7,235 bases of DNA from Anaerolineae bacterium (GTDB lineage Bacteria > Chloroflexota > Anaerolineae > Anaerolineales > Villigracilaceae). Location: contig PLNY01000236.1 of the NCBI GenBank assembly GCA_003141915.1, forward strand, positions 1 to 7,235. The letters run 5' to 3'. The position numbers and the translations under genes were made by a program. The notes below the pieces were generated by a model. That model was not told where the DNA came from. It was given only the letters and a program-made list of their open reading frames with translations, and made no database searches. Below, piece after piece: positions 1 to 6,330 of the stretch; positions within the stretch are counted from its first letter, which is position 1, and every line of letters begins with the position of its first letter.

Positions 1-318
1 GGAAAAATTTCGGAAGGACACGCGCGCGCCTTGCTTGCATTGCATTCTGCCAAAGCGCAGGAAGCCGCGTTGCACACCATCATCAATCTGGATTTAAGCG
101 TCCGGCAGGCGGAACAGTTGGCGCGTAAACTCGGAGGGCAGAAACCGGCGTCGAAAAAGAAAGCCGGACGAAATCCGAATGTGAGCGACATCGAGCGGCG
201 TCTGCGCGCCAGCCTCGGGACGAAAGTCTCGCTCAAGCATGGCAGCCAGGGCGGCGCGCTGACCATCTATTATTATTCGGACGAAGAACTGGATGCGTTA
301 TTAGAAAAAATGTTATGA
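1..318 (+). CDS. parB: ParB/Spo0J-family chromosome partition protein, C-terminal fragment (5' end outside window)
   Basis: The reading frame is open from base 1 (Gly-Lys-Ile-Ser-Glu-Gly-His-Ala-Arg-Ala), so this is the last 105 residues of a protein whose start lies upstream; the TTG at 31 is an internal Leu codon, not a start. The GKISEGHARALL stretch is the conserved end of the helix-turn-helix core that ParB uses to bind parS. It is followed by a Lys-rich linker (KKKAGRN, about residues 52-58) and a C-terminal dimerisation segment with the family pattern of a Gly-rich turn, a beta strand (LTIYYYS) and an acidic final helix ending at the stop. ParB loads on DNA at parS, hydrolyses CTP in its N-terminal part (not seen here) and works with ParA in chromosome segregation. 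Family members are usually near 280-300 residues, so about two thirds is missing. The stop codon overlaps the start of the next gene (ATGA, 315-318). The family call is strong; whether it is the chromosomal or a plasmid copy cannot be told. Confidence 0.93.
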   Translation, partial: GKISEGHARALLALHSAKAQEAALHTIINLDLSVRQAEQLARKLGGQKPASKKKAGRNPNVSDIERRLRASLGTKVSLKHGSQGGALTIYYYSDEELDALLEKML

Positions 319-1886
319 AGATTCTGCATCATGCTCAGATTTACACGTTCAATAAATTACAGCCCGTTGCATCAGTGATTGCGATTGAGCACGGTGATGT
401 TGTCGCAGTAGGCGGCGATGAATTGTTGGCTGAGTTTGATCGCGCTGAAAAACAAAATATGGAAGGACGCGTGATCCTGCCGGGTCTCACCGACGCACAT
501 TTGCATCTTCAACATTATGCTTTATCGCTCGATAAAATTGATTGCGAAACAGATACACTCGAAGAATGTCTGCGGCGTGTAGCGGAGCGTGCGCGAAAAG
601 CAAACCCCGGAGAATGGATTCTCGGTCATGGTTGGAATCAAAATGTGTGGCGAGATTGGCCCTCCGCCGTTGATCTCGATCAGATCACGTCAAGCCATCC
701 TGTTTATCTGACAGCCAAGTCATTGCACGCGGCATGGGCAAACAGCGCCGCAATGAAGTTGGCGAATATTACATCATCTACGCCCGATCCAAAAGACGGA
801 CAAATCCAACGTGATCCTAAAGGTGAACCAACCGGTATTTTGTTCGAGAATGCCATGCAATTGGTTAGCGATATTGTCCCCGCACTGACCATTGATGAAC
901 TGGCTCAAGCTATTGAAAAAGCCCAATCCGTTTTTTGGAAGATGGGCTTGACCGGCATCCATGATTTCGACCGGCGCGATTGTTTCATGGCTTTGCAGAA
1001 ACTTCATGCCGGTGGAAAGTTGAAATTACGCGTCACGAAAAATATTCCGGTTGATCTTCTCGATCAAGCGTTCGATCTCGGACTTCGCTCCGGCTTCGGC
1101 GACGATTGGCTTCGCATTGGTTCGGTCAAAGTTTTCATGGATGGCGCACTCGGTCCGCGCACGGCGGCCATGTTCCAGCCCTACTTGAACGAACCCGAAA
1201 ATCGCGGTATCTTAAATATGGATGGCGAGCAACTCTTTGAGCTTGGTCGTCATGCGGCGGATGCCGGGCTCGGCATGACCGTTCATGCCATTGGCGACCG
1301 CGCCAACCATGAAGTGTTGAACGCATACGAACAATTGCGCTCTTATGAAAAGAAAAAAGGATTACCCGCTTTGCGACATCGCATTGAGCATGTGCAAGTT
1401 CTCCATCCGGACGATGTGCCGCGTCTCGCTACGCTGAATGTGGTCGCTTCGATGCAGCCGATCCATGCCACCTCTGATATGCTGATCGCGGATCAATATT
1501 GGGGCGAGCGTTCCGCACTGGCTTACGCGTGGCGCACCCAACTGGACGCGGGCACGCATCTTGCGTTCGGTTCGGACGCGCCCGTCGAGTCGCCGAATCC
1601 GTTTTTGGGAATCCACGCCGCGGTCACGCGCCGGCGCGCAGGTGGCTCTCCAAATCCCGATGGCTGGCATCCCGAACAACGCTTGACCATGCAGGAAGCC
1701 ATCGAGGGCTTCACAAGCGGCGCGGCCTATGCGGCCTATGCTGAAAATCGCGCGGGAAAATTGGCTGAAGGCTATCTGGCGGATTTGATCGTTCTGGAAA
1801 AGAATCCGTTTGCTTGTGATCCTGAAGAAGTGAAAAATTTACAATCATCGGCTACAATGGTAGGTGGTGATTGGGTCCTGCAATGA
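315..1886 (+). CDS. YtcJ-type amidohydrolase (amidohydrolase family 3), metal-dependent
   Basis: Complete 523-residue protein, a usual length for the YtcJ/amidohydrolase-3 family of TIM-barrel metal hydrolases. Visible landmarks in order: a small N-terminal beta domain (1-55); the metal-binding HxH in TDAHLHL (His62, His64); Lys272 in SVKVFMDG, the likely carboxylated bridging lysine; His324 in TVHAIGD; His359 in RIEHVQ; the catalytic Asp421 in FGSDAPVESPNP; and the C-terminal strand GKLAEGYLADLIVL that closes the beta domain. All expected metal ligands are present, so it should be active. No signal peptide or membrane segment is seen, so it is cytoplasmic. Characterised relatives hydrolyse N-substituted formamides or other amide/cyclic substrates, but the substrate here cannot be deduced. 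ATG at 315 was chosen because it overlaps the parB stop by four bases, suggesting translational coupling; no clear Shine-Dalgarno precedes it. Its link to the partition gene before it or the signalling genes after it is unclear and may only be shared transcription. Confidence 0.9.
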   Translation: MKILHHAQIYTFNKLQPVASVIAIEHGDVVAVGGDELLAEFDRAEKQNMEGRVILPGLTDAHLHLQHYALSLDKIDCETDTLEECLRRVAERARKANPGEWILGHGWNQNVWRDWPSAVDLDQITSSHPVYLTAKSLHAAWANSAAMKLANITSSTPDPKDGQIQRDPKGEPTGILFENAMQLVSDIVPALTIDELAQAIEKAQSVFWKMGLTGIHDFDRRDCFMALQKLHAGGKLKLRVTKNIPVDLLDQAFDLGLRSGFGDDWLRIGSVKVFMDGALGPRTAAMFQPYLNEPENRGILNMDGEQLFELGRHAADAGLGMTVHAIGDRANHEVLNAYEQLRSYEKKKGLPALRHRIEHVQVLHPDDVPRLATLNVVASMQPIHATSDMLIADQYWGERSALAYAWRTQLDAGTHLAFGSDAPVESPNPFLGIHAAVTRRRAGGSPNPDGWHPEQRLTMQEAIEGFTSGAAYAAYAENRAGKLAEGYLADLIVLEKNPFACDPEEVKNLQSSATMVGGDWVLQ

Positions 1887-1892
1887 AAGGAG
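1887..1892 (+). promoter_or_regulatory. Shine-Dalgarno site that decides the start of the first kinase
   Basis: AAGGAG lies just after the amidohydrolase stop (TGA, 1884-1886). It directly abuts an in-frame ATG at 1893, too close for initiation, but lies six bases before a second in-frame ATG at 1899. The second ATG is therefore the better start. Confidence 0.75.
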
Positions 1893-1898
1893 ATGCCA

Positions 1899-2927
1899 AT
1901 GGTACAGCCAAAGCTGCAACTCTCGCCTGAAATGCTTGTTCCGCGATTGGGGGATGCGCTTGTACGCGCAGGTCATATTTCAGAAATGGATTTGCAGAAG
2001 GCGCTGGCCTATCAACAGGATCAACTGGCGCATGGAAAAAGTCATTTGCTTGGCGAGGTGTTGGTTGATTTAAAATTGATCGACCGTGCCACCTTGGACG
2101 AGGCGGTGACGGATCAGATCATTCAGTTGCGCTCGGCGCTGCAAGCTGCCAACCGTAACCTTGAACTGCGCGTCCAAGAGCGGACAGCGGAATTGCAGGA
2201 AGCATTGCAGCGCCTTAATGAGTTGAGCCAGATGAAGGCGAATTTCGTGGCCAATGTTTCGCACGAATTGCGGACTCCCTTGACTCACGTCAAAGGCTAT
2301 CTTGAATTGTTGATTACCGGATCCCTTGGCCCATTGACCGAAGAACAGCGCCACGCGCTGGCCGTCAGCCAAAAGTCGGCGGGCAAGCTGGAAAGCATGA
2401 TCGAGGATTTGATCATGTTCTCGCTGGCGTCACGTGGCGAAATGAGCATGAAGCAGGAAACGATCGATATCGAGCGCATCGGAAATTTATCTGTCAAGAC
2501 TGCCGTGCAAAAAAGCGAGGCACGCGGGGTCGAGGTCCACGCTGTTGCAGATCCCAATCTGCCTTTTGTCCAGGGTGACTCGGAAAAGATTGCTTGGGTA
2601 ATGAATCAGCTTTTGGATAATGCAGTGAAGTTCACACCGTCGGGCGGGCATGTTGTTCTGAGTTTAAAGGAAGAAGGCGCAAATCTGGTCATGGTTTCAG
2701 TAACCGATACGGGCATCGGCATTCCTGCCGATCGTTTGCAGGAAATCTTCGAACCGTTCCATCAACTCGACGATTCCTCGACGCGCAGAGCGGGCGGAAC
2801 AGGACTAGGCCTTTCACTGGTGCGCCAAATCGTTGAGGCCCACGGTTCCCTGCTCGAGGTTCAATCCGTGGAGGGAAAAGGCAGCACCTTCAAATTTCCA
2901 CTGCTGGTAGTGGCGAAAGAAAAATAA
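1899..2927 (+). CDS. Soluble histidine kinase with N-terminal MshEN-like (putative c-di-GMP-binding) domain
   Basis: A 342-residue kinase when started at ATG 1899 (344 residues from ATG 1893). Residues 16-39 match the 24-residue MshEN half-motif RLGxxLVxxGxIxxxxLxxxLxxQ at every key position except His26. A second 24-residue copy at 50-73 keeps Leu51, Gly52, Leu55, Val56, Ile61, Leu66 and Gln73, but has Leu50 for Arg and Lys59 for Gly. A charged helical stretch with heptad-like pattern (about 74-115, including LELRVQERTAELQ) leads into the HisKA domain with the phospho-accepting His122 in SHELRTPL. The HATPase_c domain follows: N-box LLDNAVKFTP (238-247), G1 DTGIGIP (270-276), F-box EIFEPF (282-287), G2 GGTGLGL (299-305). 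No membrane segment or signal peptide is visible, so the kinase is cytoplasmic. MshEN domains are known mainly on GspE/PilB/MshE secretion and pilus ATPases; here the domain sits on a kinase. Partners are probably the regulator at 4154 and/or the receiver on CpaE; this is inferred from position. The kinase call is firm, the ligand is not. Confidence 0.92.
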   Translation: MVQPKLQLSPEMLVPRLGDALVRAGHISEMDLQKALAYQQDQLAHGKSHLLGEVLVDLKLIDRATLDEAVTDQIIQLRSALQAANRNLELRVQERTAELQEALQRLNELSQMKANFVANVSHELRTPLTHVKGYLELLITGSLGPLTEEQRHALAVSQKSAGKLESMIEDLIMFSLASRGEMSMKQETIDIERIGNLSVKTAVQKSEARGVEVHAVADPNLPFVQGDSEKIAWVMNQLLDNAVKFTPSGGHVVLSLKEEGANLVMVSVTDTGIGIPADRLQEIFEPFHQLDDSSTRRAGGTGLGLSLVRQIVEAHGSLLEVQSVEGKGSTFKFPLLVVAKEK

Positions 2928-2928
2928 T

Positions 2929-4128
2929 TTGAACAGCAACGCTCCGCTGGACACTTACACGCTTTCACAGATCCATTCCACTTTGCAAGCCGTTGTTCGC
3001 AAAGAGGATTGGAAAGAAGGTCTCGACATTCTTCTCGCATCTTTCCGCGATGAATTTGTTTATGACAATGTCGCGATTTACACGCTCGACGCGCAGGCCA
3101 ACGGCTTCGATGTGATCTATGCGCGGGCGGTTGGCCGCGGCAAACATGCAGAAGCCGATGCCAGTTGGGGCGAAGGGATCGCGGGACATGTCGTGGAAAA
3201 AAAAGAAATCATCATTGAAACGTCGCACGCCCACGGCGACACGTCGCGCCTCGACCTGCCGCATTTGATCGGGTTGCCTCTGTATATCGGCGGACGGTTG
3301 AGCGGGGCTTTGGTGTTTGTCCGCTTTGCGGGGCCGGTATATACTACGGAGCATATCCGCCTTGCATCGTTGATTTCATTATGGACGGCCTCCCTGCTGG
3401 AACGCAAAGCGCTGCAGGATGCGCGCGTGGAGCTCGAATCCGTTCAACGTCAAATGCGCCTGCAGGATGACTTCGTTTCGACCATCTCTCATGAACTTCG
3501 CACGCCGCTCGGCTTTATCAAAGGATACAGCACCAGCTTGCTTCGTCAGGATACAACGTGGGACGAGAAAACACAGCACGAGTTTTTAACCATCATCGAC
3601 GAAGAGACAGACCGGCTGGCGCAACTCATCGAGAATATGCTCGAGTCAGCGCGCCTGCAAAGCAAGACCATCCAATTCAAGTTTCAGCCTCTGCGACTCG
3701 ATGCCTTGATTCGGGATGTGGCTTTGCGCGTCCGGGTTCACAATCCGGCCCTCGAGATAAAACCGGAATTTGAAGATATGCCGCCTATTCTTGGCGACAG
3801 TGTGCGTCTTTCCCAGGTTTTTGAGAATCTATTTGTCAACGCCATCAAGTATGCGCCCGGCTCCCCCATCATCATCCACTTGGAACGCGGCAAGAATAGT
3901 GTACGCGTCGCATTTGCCGATAACGGCCCTGGTATTTCTCAAGGTTATCTTCCATTTATTTTTGAACGGTTCTATCGCGTCCCCGGTCAGAGCATTACCG
4001 GCACCGGCCTGGGCCTTTATATTTGCAAGCAGATTATTCTGGCGCATCATGGTAAGATTTGGGCAGAGTCCATCATGAGCCAGGGCACCACCTTTTTCAT
4101 CGAACTGCCCATTGATTCAATGCCTTAA
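2929..4128 (+). CDS. GAF-domain sensor histidine kinase, soluble
   Basis: A 399-residue kinase. A GAF-type sensory domain spans about residues 28-158 (landmarks DNVAIYTLD, WGEGIAGHVV, GLPLYIGGRLSGALVF). A helical linker (159-180) leads to the HisKA domain with His188 in SHELRTPLGFIKGY. The HATPase_c domain has the N-box VNAIKYAP (303-310), G1 DNGPGI (331-336), F-box FIFERFYR (343-350) and G2 GTGLGLYI (358-365). The GAF domain contains no cysteine, which argues against covalent bilin attachment or an iron-sulfur sensor; the ligand is unknown. No membrane segment is visible. The frame is closed by TAG at 2908-2910, and the first possible start after it is TTG at 2929, one base beyond the stop of the preceding kinase. 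No good Shine-Dalgarno precedes it, so translation is probably coupled to that kinase, perhaps keeping the two in a fixed ratio. A later TTG at 2983 would remove 18 residues before the GAF core and cannot be excluded. Confidence 0.92.
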   Translation: MNSNAPLDTYTLSQIHSTLQAVVRKEDWKEGLDILLASFRDEFVYDNVAIYTLDAQANGFDVIYARAVGRGKHAEADASWGEGIAGHVVEKKEIIIETSHAHGDTSRLDLPHLIGLPLYIGGRLSGALVFVRFAGPVYTTEHIRLASLISLWTASLLERKALQDARVELESVQRQMRLQDDFVSTISHELRTPLGFIKGYSTSLLRQDTTWDEKTQHEFLTIIDEETDRLAQLIENMLESARLQSKTIQFKFQPLRLDALIRDVALRVRVHNPALEIKPEFEDMPPILGDSVRLSQVFENLFVNAIKYAPGSPIIIHLERGKNSVRVAFADNGPGISQGYLPFIFERFYRVPGQSITGTGLGLYICKQIILAHHGKIWAESIMSQGTTFFIELPIDSMP

Positions 4129-4140
4129 TTCTTTTTTCAT

Positions 4141-4149
4141 GGAAGGAGA
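4141..4149 (+). promoter_or_regulatory. Strong Shine-Dalgarno site before the response regulator
   Basis: GGAAGGAGA ends four bases before ATG 4154 (the AAGGAG core is 4143-4148, five bases from it). It selects this ATG over in-frame ATGs at 4112 and 4139, which would add residues before the conserved receiver start MSKRILIVDD. It is the strongest ribosome site in the window and may give the regulator higher expression than the kinases. Confidence 0.8.
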
Positions 4150-4153
4150 ACGT

Positions 4154-4849
4154 ATGTCCAAACGCATTCTCATTGTGGATGACGAACCTCGTTATCTCCG
4201 TTTACTGGAAGCCAATCTAAAAACGGAGGGATACACCGTTGTGACTGCGGCGGATGGCGTGCAGGCGATTGATTCCTTTTCGGCGCATCCCGCCGATCTG
4301 GTCTTATTGGATATTATGATGCCGCGCCTCGACGGCTTCGCCACCTGCCAGCGCATCCGCCAATTCTCGAATGTGCCAATCATTATGTTGACCGCCAAAG
4401 GCGAGGAACAGGATCGCGTCAAAGGCCTGGACCTTGGAGCGGACGACTATCTCGTCAAGCCTTTCTCAGCGACGGAACTGCTGGCGCGCGTCCGCGCGGT
4501 TTTGCGGCGCGCCCAACCGCCCGTCGAGAACGGCGGCTCGCGTTTTTTCACGCACGAGAATCTCAGGATCGATTTTGCCCGCGCTGAAGTTTGGCGCGAT
4601 GATCAGGCAGTGTCCCTTTCCGCGACCGAATATCGCCTGCTCCTGCAATTCGCCCACAGCATCGGCGCGATCCTCACCGCCGAAGATCTCCTTACCAGTG
4701 TTTGGGGCCCCGAATACAAAACCGACAAGGAAATTTTATGGGTCAGCATTGCGCGCCTGCGGCAAAAACTGGAAGCCGATCCCCACTCTCCCAGACATAT
4801 CGTCACACGTTCAGGACTTGGTTACTTGATGCCACCCGTCGAATCGTGA
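4154..4849 (+). CDS. OmpR/PhoB-family response regulator (receiver plus winged-helix DNA-binding domain)
   Basis: 231 residues from ATG 4154, the normal length for the family. The receiver domain (1-120) has the full catalytic set: acidic pair Asp9/Asp10 in IVDDEP, phospho-accepting Asp53 in LLDIMMPRLDG, Thr80 in IIMLTAKG, and Lys102 in YLVKPFS. A short linker (about 121-130) joins a C-terminal winged-helix domain (131-228) with LSATEYRLL, ILTAEDLLTSVWG, the recognition-helix segment VSIARLRQKLE and the wing TRSGLGYLM. It should be a phosphorylation-controlled transcription factor. It sits 25 bases after the GAF kinase, and both kinases in front of it could phosphorylate it. Its targets cannot be read here; the Tad pilus genes directly downstream are the natural candidates. 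No DNA site with obvious paired direct repeats was recognised in the window, consistent with any regulated promoter lying upstream of it. Confidence 0.95.
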   Translation: MSKRILIVDDEPRYLRLLEANLKTEGYTVVTAADGVQAIDSFSAHPADLVLLDIMMPRLDGFATCQRIRQFSNVPIIMLTAKGEEQDRVKGLDLGADDYLVKPFSATELLARVRAVLRRAQPPVENGGSRFFTHENLRIDFARAEVWRDDQAVSLSATEYRLLLQFAHSIGAILTAEDLLTSVWGPEYKTDKEILWVSIARLRQKLEADPHSPRHIVTRSGLGYLMPPVES

Positions 4850-4850
4850 T

Positions 4851-4859
4851 GGAAAGGAA
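4851..4859 (+). promoter_or_regulatory. Shine-Dalgarno site of the cpaE-like gene
   Basis: GGAAAGGAA follows the regulator stop by one base. Its AGGA core (4855-4858) lies six bases before ATG 4865, supporting that start. Confidence 0.7.
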
Positions 4860-4864
4860 CGAAA

Positions 4865-6016
4865 ATGGCCGGCAATACGATCCTCGTCATTGATACTGAT
4901 GCCGCCAGCCGCAACTTCATCGGCGCGGTGTTGCAGAAGGAGGGATATCAGATTTTGCAAGCCGCATCCGGAAAAGAGGGATTGATCGTTGCTTGGCGCG
5001 ATCGCCCCGATCTGATCATCATAGATCCTATGGTACCTGATTTGAAAGGAGAGGATTTCGCAATGCGCTTACGGCAGGATGCGCGCACCGCGCGCACATC
5101 GCTGATTGCGCTTAGCAGCGATCCACAGCCGGCACGTGTACGCTCCTGCATGGATGCGGGATTTAACGAATATTTGGTTAAGACTGCCCAAGCCATGCCG
5201 GCTTTGGCCGAGGCAGTGAATCGCCTCCTGGGCAATAAAGCCGCGGCCAAAAAAATCGGTGGGTTCTTGATTGTTTTTCTAAGCGCGAAGGGCGGAACAG
5301 GCACATCCTCTTTATGCGCCAACATCGCCACGAACATTGTCCAGGCCAAACCCGAGGCGCATATCGCTGTGGTGGATATGGTGCTGCCGATTGGTTCCAT
5401 TGCTGATATCGTTGGTTATCAGGGCGACCAAAATCTTATTACTGTGGCGGAAATGCCGCCTAACACAATCACGTCTGAATTCTTTCGCGATCACCTGACT
5501 GAGATGGACAACTGGCATTTCCATTTATTGGCTGGGTCGCCGGACCCTGAAAAGGGAAACCGGCTCAACGTTGGATCGATCAACGCTATCGTCAACGCAT
5601 TGAAGACCGCATATGATTATGTTCTGATCGACCTGGGACGTTCGCTTTCGCGCATCAGCCTGCCCCTGATTGAGAATGCTGACCTGATTACCTTGATCGT
5701 CAGCACCGACTTGAGCACCATTTCACTGACTAAAACCGTTTGGCAGTATTTGCAATCCAAAGGAGTCGAGCCGTCCCGCGTCTATGCCATCCTTAACCGG
5801 GCGGTGGGGTTGGAAGGACTGTCCAAAGTCGAAGCTGAAAAGATCATAGGGATGGAAATCAAAATCTCCATGCCGTATCTGGGAAGCAACTTTGCTTTAG
5901 CAGATAACCAGCATATACCTTTCTCACAAAAATTTCCAAAAGATACGGCGGTAATTGTATTCAAAGATATTGCGCAGCAAATGGCAGAGATGGCTCGTCG
6001 CCTGCGGGCACAATAA
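4865..6016 (+). CDS. cpaE: CpaE/TadZ-type pilus localisation protein: receiver domain fused to a ParA/MinD-like ATPase domain
   Basis: 383 residues in two domains. Residues 1-123 form a receiver-like fold: Asp10 and Asp12 in VIDTDAA, Asp54 in IIIDPMVPDLKG at the phospho-acceptor position, Ser84/Ser85, and Lys106 in YLVKTAQ. Residues 132-383 form a ParA/MinD-like domain: a deviant Walker A AKGGTGTSS (141-149) with the signature Lys142 but Thr147 where active members have the second Lys; Asp171 in VVDMVLPIG (switch I region); and Walker B YVLIDLG with Asp256. This architecture and the altered P-loop are typical of CpaE/TadZ proteins, which place the Tad/Flp pilus machine in the cell. The small gene and cpaF that follow support the call. 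In many CpaE proteins the receiver is degenerate; here Asp54 and Lys106 are kept, and only one of the acidic pair is changed (Thr11), so phosphorylation by a neighbouring kinase is possible but unproven. No membrane segment is visible. Confidence 0.87.
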   Translation: MAGNTILVIDTDAASRNFIGAVLQKEGYQILQAASGKEGLIVAWRDRPDLIIIDPMVPDLKGEDFAMRLRQDARTARTSLIALSSDPQPARVRSCMDAGFNEYLVKTAQAMPALAEAVNRLLGNKAAAKKIGGFLIVFLSAKGGTGTSSLCANIATNIVQAKPEAHIAVVDMVLPIGSIADIVGYQGDQNLITVAEMPPNTITSEFFRDHLTEMDNWHFHLLAGSPDPEKGNRLNVGSINAIVNALKTAYDYVLIDLGRSLSRISLPLIENADLITLIVSTDLSTISLTKTVWQYLQSKGVEPSRVYAILNRAVGLEGLSKVEAEKIIGMEIKISMPYLGSNFALADNQHIPFSQKFPKDTAVIVFKDIAQQMAEMARRLRAQ

Positions 6017-6024
6017 GACCGGAG
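6017..6024 (+). promoter_or_regulatory. Ribosome binding site before the small unknown gene
   Basis: GACCGGAG follows the cpaE stop directly. GGAG abuts a TTG at 6025 but lies nine bases before an in-frame GTG at 6034, which is the preferred start for spacing reasons. Confidence 0.5.
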
Positions 6025-6033
6025 TTGAATATC

Positions 6034-6324
6034 GTGAGCATAGAATATGATGAAAAAGGCAAGTTCTTCACCAATGTCATTGCCAAGATTCCCGTACACG
6101 CGACCATTCAGACAACGATGCAGTTGATCCAAGGAAATGTTTACGTCCGAAAAGGCGAACGCCTAAAGGATGAACTGGATCGTGACGAAATCTTCCTGGC
6201 TGTTACGGATGCCAGCGTGCTGGACGTAAATGGCAAAGCAGTATTTGAGACCTCGTTTCTGGCTGTGCAACGTGCCCAGATTATCTGGGTACGACCCGAT
6301 GAAGAGGAACCAGAGGATAAATAA
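6034..6324 (+). CDS. Conserved-looking small protein of unknown function between cpaE and cpaF
   Basis: 96 residues from GTG 6034 (99 from the in-frame TTG 6025, which lies too close to GGAG). I do not recognise a family with confidence. The composition is that of a soluble, mostly beta protein: alternating hydrophobic strands (FFTNVIAKIP, ATIQTTMQLIQGNVYV, FLAVTDASVLDV, SFLAVQRAQIIWVRP), a charged turn with KGERLKDELDRDE, and an acidic tail EEEPEDK. There is no signal peptide, transmembrane helix, cysteine or catalytic motif. The gene fills the space between the pilus localisation ATPase and the motor ATPase, with 17 bases before it and 6 after, so it is almost surely co-transcribed with them. 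A role as a pilus accessory or regulatory protein is inferred from position only. Coding status is supported by in-frame continuity with neighbours, GC-rich third positions similar to theirs and a plausible ribosome site. Confidence 0.78.
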   Translation: MSIEYDEKGKFFTNVIAKIPVHATIQTTMQLIQGNVYVRKGERLKDELDRDEIFLAVTDASVLDVNGKAVFETSFLAVQRAQIIWVRPDEEEPEDK

Positions 6325-6330
6325 GACTCT

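Noticed and set aside
1722..1739. Perfect 9-bp tandem repeat (GCGGCCTAT twice)
   Set aside because: It encodes Ala-Ala-Tyr twice inside a segment where amidohydrolases of this family commonly have a similar Ala/aromatic helix, so it is explained by coding and needs no recent duplication.
1838..1858. Possible promoter inside the end of the amidohydrolase gene (TTTACA and TACAAT)
   Set aside because: The two hexamers are only 9 bases apart instead of about 17, and no suitable -35 sits at the right distance from TACAAT. An internal promoter for the kinase genes remains possible but is not supported.
2965..3354. 129-codon open frame on the minus strand
   Set aside because: Entirely antisense to the GAF domain of the second kinase, with a low-complexity Arg/Phe-rich product and no family resemblance.
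4129..4153. T-rich stretch between the GAF kinase and the regulator as a possible terminator
   Set aside because: TTCTTTTTTC lacks a preceding GC-rich hairpin; the 25-base gap is mainly the ribosome site of the regulator.
4434..4829. 131-codon + strand frame overlapping the response regulator
   Set aside because: A +1 shadow of the regulator; the product is basic and Pro/Ser/Arg-rich without a domain, while the regulator frame has every family motif.
5080..5098. GC-rich near-direct repeat GCGCGCACC/GCGCGCACA
   Set aside because: It encodes Ala-Arg-Thr twice in the receiver of the CpaE-like protein; too short and imperfect to be a regulatory or mobile element.
4948..5400. 150-codon open frame on the minus strand
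   Set aside because: Lies antisense within the CpaE-like gene and shows no recognisable domain; typical shadow frame of a GC-biased coding sequence.
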